Assembly: GCA_965603295.1 (NCBI GenBank)
Contig: CBFDCL010000003.1
Location: forward strand, 1-50,893
DNA from: JAFGWO01 sp965603295
GTDB lineage: Bacteria > BMS3Abin14
Length of the DNA stretch: 50,893 nt
Direction of reading: 5' to 3'
Part shown: piece after piece, positions 7,754-15,357 of the stretch
Position numbering within the stretch: the stretch's first letter is position 1
Layout of the letters: every line of letters starts with the position of its first letter
Notes under the pieces: generated by a model
Database searches by the model: none
What the model was told of the DNA's origin: nothing
Seen by the model: the letters and a program-made list of their open reading frames with translations, nothing else
Made by a program: the position numbers and the translations under genes

Positions 7754-9949
7754 TCACAGGTTCAAATTGAGGTTCGCGGTCAGGCTCCGCGAATCCACCA
7801 ATTCCGTATCGGACTCGCTGCTCGACCATCTGTAGGCCGTCTGCAGCGTGGCATACCTGGTGATCCGCCACCTGAGGCCCGGGCTGAGCGTCTTCTCTTC
7901 CTTGTTCCCCTCGGATTGGAACACCTGCCCATAGGACAGGAGGAACTGGACGGACCCACCCATCAAGGGGGACCAGCTCAGGGTATATTGCTGCGTGCTC
8001 CTCCTGTCGTCCTCATCCTCGTCAAACCTGAGACGGGCAAACATCGACAGGGAATTGCTCGGCAGGATAAAGGCCTGGAAGCTGCCCGTCTCGCTGAGGT
8101 ATTTTTCGCCCTCCGGGTCCCGTGACCGGTTGGCTCTGTAGTCAATGTTCATGGTCACGATGTCGTTGGGAACAAGTTTTGAACCGACCCTGAGGATGGT
8201 GCCTCTTGTTTTGTCCTCGTCCCCGTCCTGGCTCCAGTTAACACCGGTGTCCAGGTAGGCGCTTACCCCCCGGTAGAGGTCCGCGTTGTTCCTCAGGTAC
8301 ACCGAGTTGGTCCGGCCGCCGCCCTCGTTATCAAAGGTGCGATTTCCACTATAGGTCAGCGTCTGCCGGAAGGTCCTCATGTGATCGGCCCTTAAGGAGG
8401 CGTTAAAAGAGTTGACGGCTGAATTGCCGGTCACCTCTTCCCGGTTTCTACGTGAAACCCTGGCGCTGCCTGAAAAGACCCCGTTGAACCTGTGATTTGC
8501 GAAGAGGCCGTTGGTCATGGTGGACTCCTCAACGTTGGCGGGGTCGGATTCCTGGTGCCGGTAGAACCAGTCGTAACCGACGGAGGTCCGTTCCGTTACC
8601 CTCCAGTTTATATTATAGTCCAGCCTGTGCCTCGTGGAGCTGATCTCGTCCTGGCTGGTCAGGGTGGAGAAGACCTCCATCTCGGTGATGAAGATGTTTG
8701 GGAAACCCGAGGCCCCGGTTACCGAGGGCAGCAGGGGCATGACCACTACCTTGATGAACCGGGTATCCACCGAGGCGAACGTGATATCGAACCGGTTCTC
8801 GAAGGTATCGAACTCCCCTGGTGATATGGTGGCGTGCAGCTGCCAGTCAGAGGTGTCAGTGTTGTCGGGGCTCGTGTAGACGTACCAAGTGAAGGAGTCT
8901 GACACTTCCTGCGTCAGCTCACGGTCCACCCACAGGTGGATCGTGTCGACGCTGGCCGTGAAACCCGTATCCACACCGATATTTGTCAGGGTCGTCTCGT
9001 CACCTGCAAGGCCTATGTCCAAGCTCGTGGGCACGGCGGTCTCCCCGTCGATAAGCCCCCCTGCGGACTCCAGGGCAGGACCGTCCTCCGGTGAAATGTC
9101 CAGGGAGAACAGGCCTGCTGACCGCAGCTGCGGGATCAGGGCGCTGCCCGTTCCTTCCAGGTCCGTTTCGGAATGGCTGAACCAGTAACCGGTGCTTACA
9201 CGGACTTTCCCATCGAGGTAGCTGCTGCTGTGATGAAACTTCAGGTTATGGATACTGTTGCCTGTCCTGAAATCGTTGAGGTTATCCTTGGTGATGTTCT
9301 GGCTATAGGTGTAATCGACGTTTCCACCCGTAAAGTCATACCTTGTATGGGCCGTAGTCTGGTCCTCAACGATGTCCACCGTTTCCGGGTCGCTGGAGCG
9401 GTCGGCCCTCGAGAACATCAGATCCAGTTCCGGAAGCTGATCCGGCTCCAGGGAGAGGAAAGCGTAACGTGTTCTGTTGAACCTGGCTGTTCTCGCACCA
9501 CCGGCCACCTTCTGGCGATCCTCGAAATCCCGGTATCCGACCCCCGTCTGCAGGAAGGGGTTATCCACCTTCAGCTCCAGGTAGGGACGGATGCTCGTCC
9601 TTTTCACCTCAGTGAGGTTTCCCTCAAATTCGGATTCCGTGTCGTCTATTCTGAAATTCCCGCCCCCCGTAAAGATCAGGTAGGGGTAGATGTCCCGCGA
9701 GAAATACAGGTTGTAGCGCTGGCTCAGTGTGGTCGAGCTCGACTCTGAGCTCTGCCCGGTGACCCTGTTTTCCGTCTCTCTGTCTGAACTGGAGTATCCG
9801 TACCCGGCGTTAAGGTCAAAACCGGCAGCCCCGGCCGTCCCGGGCAGATCCATGAAAAGAACTAACGCCACCAAGGTCGTGCATAGAGTCAATGCCCCTC
9901 TGGTCCGACTGGTTCTATTCAATAACAGCCACCTCACTGGGAGCCCCAT
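7754..9949 (-). CDS. Large outer-membrane beta-barrel protein with discoidin-like insert
   Basis: A 731-residue protein: signal peptide (about 1-41), then alternating polar/hydrophobic strands with aromatic girdles (FDLNAGYGYSSSD; RYNLYFSRDIYPYLIF) and a C-terminus of alternating residues ending NLNLNL, typical of outer-membrane barrels. Between about residues 295 and 435 the barrel pattern is interrupted by a segment with GETAVPTSLDIGL, DTIHLWVD, FTWYVYTS and FIKVVVM, resembling an F5/8 type C (discoidin/galactose-binding) domain. Barrels of this size encoded beside multiheme cytochromes form porin-cytochrome conduits in Geobacter and Shewanella, so an electron conduit or cytochrome export pore is plausible. 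It overlaps the YVTN gene by 35 bases. No similarity to MtrB is evident by eye; the function is inferred. Confidence 0.82.
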   Translation of the reverse strand: MGLPVRWLLLNRTSRTRGALTLCTTLVALVLFMDLPGTAGAAGFDLNAGYGYSSSDRETENRVTGQSSESSSTTLSQRYNLYFSRDIYPYLIFTGGGNFRIDDTESEFEGNLTEVKRTSIRPYLELKVDNPFLQTGVGYRDFEDRQKVAGGARTARFNRTRYAFLSLEPDQLPELDLMFSRADRSSDPETVDIVEDQTTAHTRYDFTGGNVDYTYSQNITKDNLNDFRTGNSIHNLKFHHSSSYLDGKVRVSTGYWFSHSETDLEGTGSALIPQLRSAGLFSLDISPEDGPALESAGGLIDGETAVPTSLDIGLAGDETTLTNIGVDTGFTASVDTIHLWVDRELTQEVSDSFTWYVYTSPDNTDTSDWQLHATISPGEFDTFENRFDITFASVDTRFIKVVVMPLLPSVTGASGFPNIFITEMEVFSTLTSQDEISSTRHRLDYNINWRVTERTSVGYDWFYRHQESDPANVEESTMTNGLFANHRFNGVFSGSARVSRRNREEVTGNSAVNSFNASLRADHMRTFRQTLTYSGNRTFDNEGGGRTNSVYLRNNADLYRGVSAYLDTGVNWSQDGDEDKTRGTILRVGSKLVPNDIVTMNIDYRANRSRDPEGEKYLSETGSFQAFILPSNSLSMFARLRFDEDEDDRRSTQQYTLSWSPLMGGSVQFLLSYGQVFQSEGNKEEKTLSPGLRWRITRYATLQTAYRWSSSESDTELVDSRSLTANLNLNL

Positions 9950-11351
9950 CCAGTTCCATTTCAGCCATGATCCTCCTGCTGACGAGGTCCACCTTCTGCA
10001 GGGTCCTCATTCCCGGCAGGACCACTAAGAGCGCCTTCTCCTGCAGATCGACAGTCATGTGCCCGGGGGCACCCTTGAGCCCGATGTAGTCAACTGGCAG
10101 GAGTACAGAGGGGTCGACTACGGCTACCTCGCTGCTTGACTCCCGGCCGACGTAGGCGAACCCGGAAAGTTCATCCACAGCGATGCACACGGACCCGTTG
10201 CCGACGTAGATCCTACCCATAACCGTCAGGGCACCCGTGTCTATCACCGTCAGGTTGGGGGAGTTCGGCCCCACGACGAAGAGCATCTCCTCCTTCGCGT
10301 CGAGGGCGGCTGCCAGCGGCGTGGTCTCCTCGATGGTAAGGGTGGCGGACAGGCTCCCCGTGGACAGGTCGATGACGGAAAGGGTACCCGAGAGGGAACA
10401 GGTGACGTAGGCCCGGGTGCCGTTCCTATTGACGATCACCGAAGTAGGACCACGGCCGACTTCGATGCGATCCGTCTCCACGGCCTGGAGAGGATCGATG
10501 ACGCTGATCGTTCCGGAGGCGTAGTTGGCCGTGAGCAAGGCCTGACCGTCACCGGACAGGGCCAGGTCCACCGGTTCGTCCCCGGAGCGCAGGATGATCC
10601 TCTCCCGGACGCCGCCACCGAAAACATCGATGACATCGACGGTGTCTTCACCCGTGACGGCCACATAGGCCCTGCTTCGGGCTGGATCCACGGCCATCGC
10701 CCTCGGATCCCTGCCGGTGGCCACCGCGCCTATCACCCGCAGGGTCTTCCGGTTAAAAACCGTGATCCGATCGCCCCCCGGGACTGTCAAATAGCCGATG
10801 AGGCTGGCAATTTCCCTGTCCGGGAGCGCCAACGAAAAATCGGGGGAAAAGGCGAATCCGTTGTCCACGATCCCCGCCGGATCGAGGGTGATAAACAGGG
10901 GCAGCACCTCCGAGTGGGCCAGCTCAAAAGGTGCCTTAATGACCAGGGGGTCTTCCGGGACGAGAAGGGCCGCGTCCCCTTCCTCTCCCTTCATGGAAGC
11001 ACCGCTGAAAGTTAGGGAAACCCCGCTGAAGGAATCGGGGGGCACGAATCCGGAGGCCAGCCATGTCTGCCTCCCCTCAAGGTCGGAGCCCCGGTAATGG
11101 TCGGCACGCAGACTCAGGGGCACCCGGGTGCCGTCGCGCCGGACAACTGACAGGTCACCTAAGGTCCAGGCGATCCTCCGGGCCTCCGGGGGTACGGGCT
11201 GAAGGTATACCTGCACCTCGGAGAGACCGTTCCTCGTCGGCCGGGTGGGAGCAGGCTGAGGTAGACAAGAGGAGGTCAGGATAACCGCTGCGAGTGCGGC
11301 CAGGACCCGGCTGGATAAAATACCGCCTCGAGCATACCGTTTGCGATCCAT
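9915..11351 (-). CDS. YVTN beta-propeller lipoprotein
   Basis: A lipoprotein (lipobox ending LTSSC) of about 478 residues. The N-terminal 200 residues form a sandwich-like region with GLSEVQVYLQPVPPEARRI, after which come seven or so YVTN-type blades: GRDPRAMAVDPARSRAYV, GDEPVDLALSGDGQALL, GRGPTSVIVNRNGTRAYV and others, each followed by DTVDVID-like strands. Such surface propellers bind proteins or polymers. The start chosen, ATG at 11351, has GGGGGA about 11 bases upstream and gives a compact signal peptide; the longer ATG at 11396 lacks a ribosome-binding site. It is the first gene after the hairpin behind the OmcS-like gene and overlaps the barrel gene, so it likely cooperates with the barrel at the outer membrane (inferred). 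Confidence 0.82.
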   Translation of the reverse strand: MDRKRYARGGILSSRVLAALAAVILTSSCLPQPAPTRPTRNGLSEVQVYLQPVPPEARRIAWTLGDLSVVRRDGTRVPLSLRADHYRGSDLEGRQTWLASGFVPPDSFSGVSLTFSGASMKGEEGDAALLVPEDPLVIKAPFELAHSEVLPLFITLDPAGIVDNGFAFSPDFSLALPDREIASLIGYLTVPGGDRITVFNRKTLRVIGAVATGRDPRAMAVDPARSRAYVAVTGEDTVDVIDVFGGGVRERIILRSGDEPVDLALSGDGQALLTANYASGTISVIDPLQAVETDRIEVGRGPTSVIVNRNGTRAYVTCSLSGTLSVIDLSTGSLSATLTIEETTPLAAALDAKEEMLFVVGPNSPNLTVIDTGALTVMGRIYVGNGSVCIAVDELSGFAYVGRESSSEVAVVDPSVLLPVDYIGLKGAPGHMTVDLQEKALLVVLPGMRTLQKVDLVSRRIMAEMELDGAPSEVAVIE

Positions 11352-11556
11352 GGCTGCTTTGTTCCCCCTGTTTCCTCTTAAAGAACTGTTCCCCATTATT
11401 ACTTTATCTCATTACCATCTTTTTGCCACTTGTCCTGAAGAATCCCGTCCTCTTAAACCCCCACCCCATTAGCCGGGATCCGTATGTGCGGCAATTCGCC
11501 TTTCCCGTATCAGGTTCCTACGGGTTATGCAAAAAAGGTTATTCCCGGCAATACAT

Positions 11557-11581
11557 GGGGGGCCGGCAGTGCCGGCCCCCC
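11557..11581 (-). terminator. Strong hairpin after the OmcS-like gene
   Basis: A perfect 11-base-pair GC stem (GGGGGGCCGGC against GCCGGCCCCCC) with a 3-base loop, 33 bases past the stop of the OmcS-like gene. No long U-tract follows on the minus strand (ATGTATTGCC), so it may be a partial terminator or a 3'-end stabiliser. Either would make the cytochrome transcript more abundant than the genes beyond. Confidence 0.6.
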
Positions 11582-11614
11582 CTCAGCGATGTGAAACTCG
11601 ATGGTTATGGAAAA

Positions 11615-12790
11615 TCAGTCCTGGATGTGGCACTTGTTGCAGAGTGACCGCTGGTAGGGTCCGTACCTGGTTGCGATATCCTCTCCGTACCAGACGATGT
11701 CTCCAAACTCTTCGGCGATCGGGGACTCATCCAGAAGCTCTTCCCCGAAATCCCAGCGGCCGGCGTCCGCGAAGGGGCTGGCGTGGGCGCGGTGGCAGGT
11801 CAGGCACATGATGTTGGAGTTGATGTCCGGACCGTCTGTCCTGGTCGTGCTGAGGCTCGTCACGTCCGTAAGGCCACGCTCGAAGGGTACGAAGAAGTCG
11901 AAAGCGTCGGCAGGCTGAGGAGCCGGGAGAACATTGCCGGTGGCGCGGTACTGGTTGTAGGCGTCGCCGTACCCGTTCAGGTGGGCGTCGTTGCCGGCCG
12001 GGTGCCGGTGGGCGTTGGAGCCCTGGGCGTCAAAGCCCATGTGGCAGTTGGTGCACCACTCGGACATGCCATAACCGTAGTCGTTGTGCTCAGCGTCGGT
12101 GTCCGGAGCAGAGCTGCCAGCGGACACGGCGATGGGTGAAGGGTTGTCGAAGACAACGCCGCTGCCCGCGTCGTAACCGGTGGAGCCGAGAAGCCGGTAG
12201 TTACCCACGGCGGCTCCCGAAGGGGCCACGGCGCCGTAGGAACCGGACTCCGCGATGGGAAGACCGTCGGCGTTCTTGCCGTGGGGGTCGTGACAGCTCT
12301 CGCATCCCAGAGCGGACGAGGGGTAGGCGACTGCACCGCCATAGTTCGCCCGGACGGGAGCCGCGGTCAGGGTGACGTCAGCCGCCAGGCCGAAGTCCGC
12401 CGCGACGATGTTGTGGCCTTTTTGTTCACCCGCTACCGGGTGCCTGCCCAGTGTTCCGTCGACCGTCAGCCAGTAGAAGTCGCCACCGGCCTTGTAGTTC
12501 GAGCCGTCGGTGCTCAGCACGTGGTAGCTGGCGGCCCCGTCATGGCAGTACAGACAGGTCGAGGACGGGTCGGTCCCGGTCAGCAGGCTGGGCGTGGCGG
12601 TCTCTCCCACAACCCCAGGGGTGGGGAAGTCGTGCTGCGCGTAAACCACGCCATTCTGCGAGTTGTGCATGGTGTGGCACGCGTCGCAGTGAGCGACGCC
12701 GCCGCTGTGAAGCGCAAAGGCCGCGCTTCCAAAGCCCAGGGTCATCAGGGCCGCGACGGCGATGATCATACCAAGTTTAACTGCTTTCAT
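11615..12790 (-). CDS. OmcS-like hexaheme cytochrome (putative nanowire subunit)
   Basis: A 391-residue precursor with a clean signal peptide (cleavage after SAAFA, residue 26) and exactly six CXXCH motifs. Order and flanking residues match Geobacter OmcS as I know it: the mature start LHSGGVAHCDACHTMHNS; KGHNIVA; CHDPHGK; YGMSEWC before the fourth heme; RHPAGN; CLTCHRAHAS; and the C-terminus YGPYQRSLCNKCHIQD. In OmcS the second His of CHTMH ligates a heme of the neighbouring subunit and links the filament; that His is kept here (residue 42). OmcS polymers are extracellular nanowires for electron transfer to minerals or partner cells. ATG at 12790 is set by AAGGAGG six bases upstream; the frame open to 12856 is upstream leader. 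It is preceded by a GEMM riboswitch. The mature protein (about 365 residues) is shorter than OmcS (about 407). Confidence 0.93.
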   Translation of the reverse strand: MKAVKLGMIIAVAALMTLGFGSAAFALHSGGVAHCDACHTMHNSQNGVVYAQHDFPTPGVVGETATPSLLTGTDPSSTCLYCHDGAASYHVLSTDGSNYKAGGDFYWLTVDGTLGRHPVAGEQKGHNIVAADFGLAADVTLTAAPVRANYGGAVAYPSSALGCESCHDPHGKNADGLPIAESGSYGAVAPSGAAVGNYRLLGSTGYDAGSGVVFDNPSPIAVSAGSSAPDTDAEHNDYGYGMSEWCTNCHMGFDAQGSNAHRHPAGNDAHLNGYGDAYNQYRATGNVLPAPQPADAFDFFVPFERGLTDVTSLSTTRTDGPDINSNIMCLTCHRAHASPFADAGRWDFGEELLDESPIAEEFGDIVWYGEDIATRYGPYQRSLCNKCHIQD

Positions 12791-12818
12791 TTCATCCTCC
12801 TTAGTGTGTTTGTAGAAC

Positions 12819-12913
12819 CTCTCCGGCAGCCCGGCCGTCCTCTTTTTTGCCTGCATTCAAAGGACCCGAGGCTTTGTGTCCCCGCCTCGCGGCGGGTTTA
12901 CCCTTCTCGGAAG
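12819..12913 (-). promoter_or_regulatory. GEMM-I type (cyclic dinucleotide) riboswitch
   Basis: On the minus strand, 29 bases before the OmcS-like start codon, lies GGGTAAACC, then a stem CCCGCC/GGCGGG closed by the GNRA loop GCGA, then GACACAAAGCC, a stem GTCCT/AGGAC, and GGCCGGGCTGCCG. CTTCCG (12908-12913) pairs with CGGAGAG (12819-12825) to close the aptamer. This is the core layout of the GEMM-I class, which senses c-di-GMP or cGAMP and is known upstream of Geobacter cytochrome genes including omcS. The usual GCAAACC/GACGCAAAG pair is GTAAACC/GACACAAAG here, a change compatible with a C-G to U-A swap. The discriminator position appears to be G, favouring c-di-GMP (inference). No intrinsic terminator follows. 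The freed TCCTT could pair with the AAGGA of the ribosome-binding site. Confidence 0.88.
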
Positions 12914-13071
12914 ATGTCCGTCCGGTAAAGATCCGGACAGGCGGTACAAATGCTCCTTTCTGCCCCTTTCTTCACCTCCTTTTCATTGGACGGGCGCGGC
13001 CCTTTCATCATGTCCGCTCGTTGCTTATGCGGACCGGCTGCCGCCCTCTTCGGGTTTCGTTTGCTTAACCT
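12914..13071 (-). other. Leader between NHL gene and GEMM riboswitch
   Basis: Non-coding on the minus strand apart from an unconvincing 37-codon frame. It contains a hairpin GTCCGC/GCGGAC (13012-13034), a second GGGC/GCCC hairpin (12991-13001), and a perfect Shine-Dalgarno-like AAGGAGGTGA near 12972-12981 with no usable start codon just after it. I see no clear promoter, so the cytochrome may be transcribed from here or from the NHL promoter. Confidence 0.5.
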
Positions 13072-14031
13072 TTATTGACCGAGGGAAACCCTGAAGGCCT
13101 TAATGCCCCGGCTCCCCATCTGCGCAACGTAAACCTTCCCCGTTCCGTCAATATCCAGGTCCCTGGGAACTATGAGGCCGCCCGGACCAAAGCCCCGGTA
13201 GCCGAACTCGTAGCGGAAATTCAGCTCCGGACTGTAGATCATGATCACGGAACGGTTCCGGTCGCTAAGATAGATGTTCCCGCCCTCGTCAACGGCGATC
13301 CCGCTGACTATCGAGAACTTGCCCGCGGAACTGCCCGCTTCCCCGAACGTCTCAACCCGGCCGTCGACCGACACGCGGTAGACACTGAACAGGGTCGGGA
13401 TCGTGAAGAAAAGGCTCCCCTCACGGTCCACCGTGAATCCGAACATGGAGTTCTCGGCGTTCCCGCCGGCCTGTTTTTCATCCGGTTCCAGAACATCGGC
13501 GAACATATACCCGCGCTCGTACCGGCCGCCGCCATCGAACACGGCTACCCGAAGGGATTCCGTGTCGACAACGTAAAGTTGACCGCCGTTCCACAGGATC
13601 CGGTCGGGTCGCATGTCCGAAAAACCCTCAGGGATCCCCTTAAATTCCATCACCGAGACCGGTTCTCCACGATAATCGCAGTGATGAACGGTGCGACGGC
13701 CGCCGTCCCTCACGAGAACATCGATGCCCCCGTCCTCCCTGATCGCCAGATCCACCGGAAACCCCAGGTCCCGGTAAGACCCGGTCCGGTAAATCTCCAT
13801 GCCCACGCCGTTGAAAATCCGGATGTCACCTTCATGCAGGTCGAGAACGAAGACCTCTCCTGTACCGCGGTCCACTTTCAGCCGGACGTTGTTGTACGGA
13901 ATAGAGCCGGAAAAGTTGGAAAGTTTATAGAGTGGCTTGACCTTCACGCTGGAAGCCGAGCTTGTCTCTAGCCCCGGGATCAAGATAATAAAGGAACAAA
14001 TTACAAGCTTTATGATAAGGAATCTTTTCAT
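13072..14031 (-). CDS. Exported NHL/6-bladed beta-propeller protein
   Basis: A 319-residue protein with an N-terminal signal peptide (MKRFLIIKLVICSFIILIPG, cleavage near SSAS). The body consists of propeller blades: NVRLKVDRGTGEVFVLDLHE, DLAIREDGGIDVLV, GIAVDEGGNIYLSDRNR and, last, DLDIDGTGKVYVAQMGSRG. It resembles the NHL proteins encoded next to omcS in Geobacter. It is the first gene of the minus-strand cytochrome locus and directly precedes the riboswitch-controlled OmcS-like gene. A sigma-54-like element ends only 15 bases before the ATG, and no good ribosome-binding site is visible, so either initiation is nearly leaderless or the true promoter differs. A role in cytochrome filament biogenesis is inferred from context. 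Confidence 0.84.
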   Translation of the reverse strand: MKRFLIIKLVICSFIILIPGLETSSASSVKVKPLYKLSNFSGSIPYNNVRLKVDRGTGEVFVLDLHEGDIRIFNGVGMEIYRTGSYRDLGFPVDLAIREDGGIDVLVRDGGRRTVHHCDYRGEPVSVMEFKGIPEGFSDMRPDRILWNGGQLYVVDTESLRVAVFDGGGRYERGYMFADVLEPDEKQAGGNAENSMFGFTVDREGSLFFTIPTLFSVYRVSVDGRVETFGEAGSSAGKFSIVSGIAVDEGGNIYLSDRNRSVIMIYSPELNFRYEFGYRGFGPGGLIVPRDLDIDGTGKVYVAQMGSRGIKAFRVSLGQ

Positions 14032-14467
14032 GGTGATTCTTTCAAAGCAAATGCTGTGCCATTCTTGCGAAAACTTTTATCCTTAAAAAACAGATTGTTA
14101 CGTGGTTACGATATTGCGCTATCTGATTGGTTGGGTATTTGACCACTCTTGATTGGTCAAATGCCCATATGATATTCGAAGAATCTTTATCACAGCGGAG
14201 AAAATGACAAGTAAACAGCTAGAAATTATACGATTATTCGTATTCTGAATTCCAGTCAGTGAAATGGTATGAAATTTGAATATACACCAGTGGAGCAGTG
14301 GGTGGGGAGACAGGTGAACATCTATTCCGGAAACAAGTCAAACTCATTACCAGGACAGGTTGGACCGCCGTTTTCTCTCCATCCCCAAGCATGAAGATAG
14401 ACCGTTCATCTCACAGGGGAAACGGCGCCGTTTAACGAAACGATCAAAACAACAGGAGGTTCCTGGC
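14032..14467. other. Divergent regulatory region with 36-base palindrome
   Basis: This 436-base gap separates the minus-strand cytochrome locus from the plus-strand REC-PilZ gene. At 14132-14167 two 14-base arms (TGGGTATTTGACCA and TGGTCAAATGCCCA, one mismatch) flank an 8-base spacer. There is no T-run, so an operator is likelier than a terminator. TGATTGGT occurs twice in direct orientation, at 14124-14131 and 14150-14157. The sequence is more AT-rich than its neighbours, as expected for promoters. The sigma-54-like element lies at its left edge, about 70 bases from the palindrome. Confidence 0.6.
14046..14061 (-). promoter_or_regulatory. Sigma-54-type -24/-12 element
   Basis: The minus strand reads TGGCACAGCATTTGCT, a full match to the TGGCAC-N5-TTGCW consensus with GG and GC correctly 12 bases apart. 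Transcription would begin near 14035, only about four bases before the NHL start codon, which is unusually close. The match is good enough to report, but it could be fortuitous. Confidence 0.55.
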
Positions 14468-15160
14468 ATGCTTGAAACTGATAGCTGTGGCAGTCATTGC
14501 GTTTTGATCGTTGACGATGACCGACTGACAGCCCTGGCGCTCATAAGGGCGCTTAAGGCCGATGACCTGAACATTCTTGCCGTCGCAGAAAGTTCCAGCG
14601 CGCTTTCCGAAATTCGGGCCAAATCCTACTCGCTGGTTTTTCTGGAGATCGGTATCGCCGATGGGACGGGCATGACCATCCTGCATGAGATCAGCCGTTT
14701 TTCCCCTTCCACCAATATTGTTGTCATGTCGGCGGGGATTCTTAACGGGGAGGAGGAGAACGCCATCATTGGATACGGCCACTTTTTTCTGCCCAAGCCG
14801 TTCGAACTCCTGCAGGTCAGGACCATGACGAGGAGGATATTGTCTGAAACATCCAATGTGAGGGCAGATGCCGTTCACTGGGAAACGGAGGGGAAACAGA
14901 AGAGGCGTTCGGAAAGGCAGCATCGATCCGGTCAGGTCATCTTTGTGCCGGACCCTGCCAAGTCTTATCCGGGAAAACCATCACGTTTTGCCGCCGAGAT
15001 CGTGGATATCAGCCCCGAAGGCATGGGAATCCGGACCGATCTTCCCCTTCCCCCCGGACAGACATTGTCTTTTACTGACGACACTGGCACGATGGAAGGG
15101 GCTGTGCGTTGGAGTATGGTCTACGAGAACCGGTTCCGATCCGGCCTTCAGTTTGTGTGA
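14468..15160 (+). CDS. REC-PilZ protein with Glu at the phospho-acceptor site
   Basis: A 230-residue protein with an N-terminal receiver domain and a C-terminal PilZ domain. The receiver keeps the acidic pocket (LIVDDD, residues 13-18) and the conserved Lys (PKPF, 110), but the phosphorylated Asp is replaced by Glu (LVFLEIG, E60), often a mimic of the phosphorylated state. PilZ has both c-di-GMP-binding motifs: RxxxR (R146, R150) and DxSxxG (D180, S182, G185). ATG at 14468 is fixed by AGGAGG 8 bases upstream; the frame is open further upstream but has no signal. It sits divergently from the cytochrome locus, whose OmcS-like gene carries a cyclic-dinucleotide riboswitch, so both may answer the same messenger. 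Its target is unknown. Confidence 0.88.
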   Translation: MLETDSCGSHCVLIVDDDRLTALALIRALKADDLNILAVAESSSALSEIRAKSYSLVFLEIGIADGTGMTILHEISRFSPSTNIVVMSAGILNGEEENAIIGYGHFFLPKPFELLQVRTMTRRILSETSNVRADAVHWETEGKQKRRSERQHRSGQVIFVPDPAKSYPGKPSRFAAEIVDISPEGMGIRTDLPLPPGQTLSFTDDTGTMEGAVRWSMVYENRFRSGLQFV

Positions 15161-15357
15161 ATTGAGAAAAGTTGGACGGTTGACGTTTGAAGTTTGATAT
15201 AAGCTGTGATCCGTGATTGGCTTGCTAGGCCAAAGCTTTAGCAAAGGCGGGTGATCAGTGATCAGTTTTCACTGTCCCCTGTCCCCCGTTCCCTGTTCCC
15301 CGTTCCCCGTTCACTGTTTACTGTTCACCAGTTTTCAGCAACAGGGACACTTTTCAT
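15161..15357. repeat. Intergenic short-word repeat tract
   Basis: Between the REC-PilZ and spermidine synthase genes, roughly 15250-15330 is built from degenerate tandem words of seven to eight bases (GTTCCCT/GTTCCCC, then GTTCACT, GTTTACT), preceded by GTGATCAGTGATCAG. It is one of several word families that fill intergenic gaps throughout the window. No promoter or gene is evident. Confidence 0.65.

Noticed and set aside
11397..11556. A second riboswitch upstream of the YVTN gene, suggested by a CCCGT/ACGGG hairpin at 11504-11524
   Set aside because: No GCAAACC, CAAAGCC or other known aptamer core could be found, so it is not called.
12791..12856. Longer start for the OmcS-like protein at 12856
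   Set aside because: It would place non-signal-peptide residues before a perfect signal peptide and would read through the riboswitch; AAGGAGG fixes the start at 12790.
12898..13011. A 37-codon minus-strand frame upstream of the OmcS-like gene containing CTACP
   Set aside because: It runs into the riboswitch core, lacks a proper start signal, and CTACP is not a heme motif because the His is missing.
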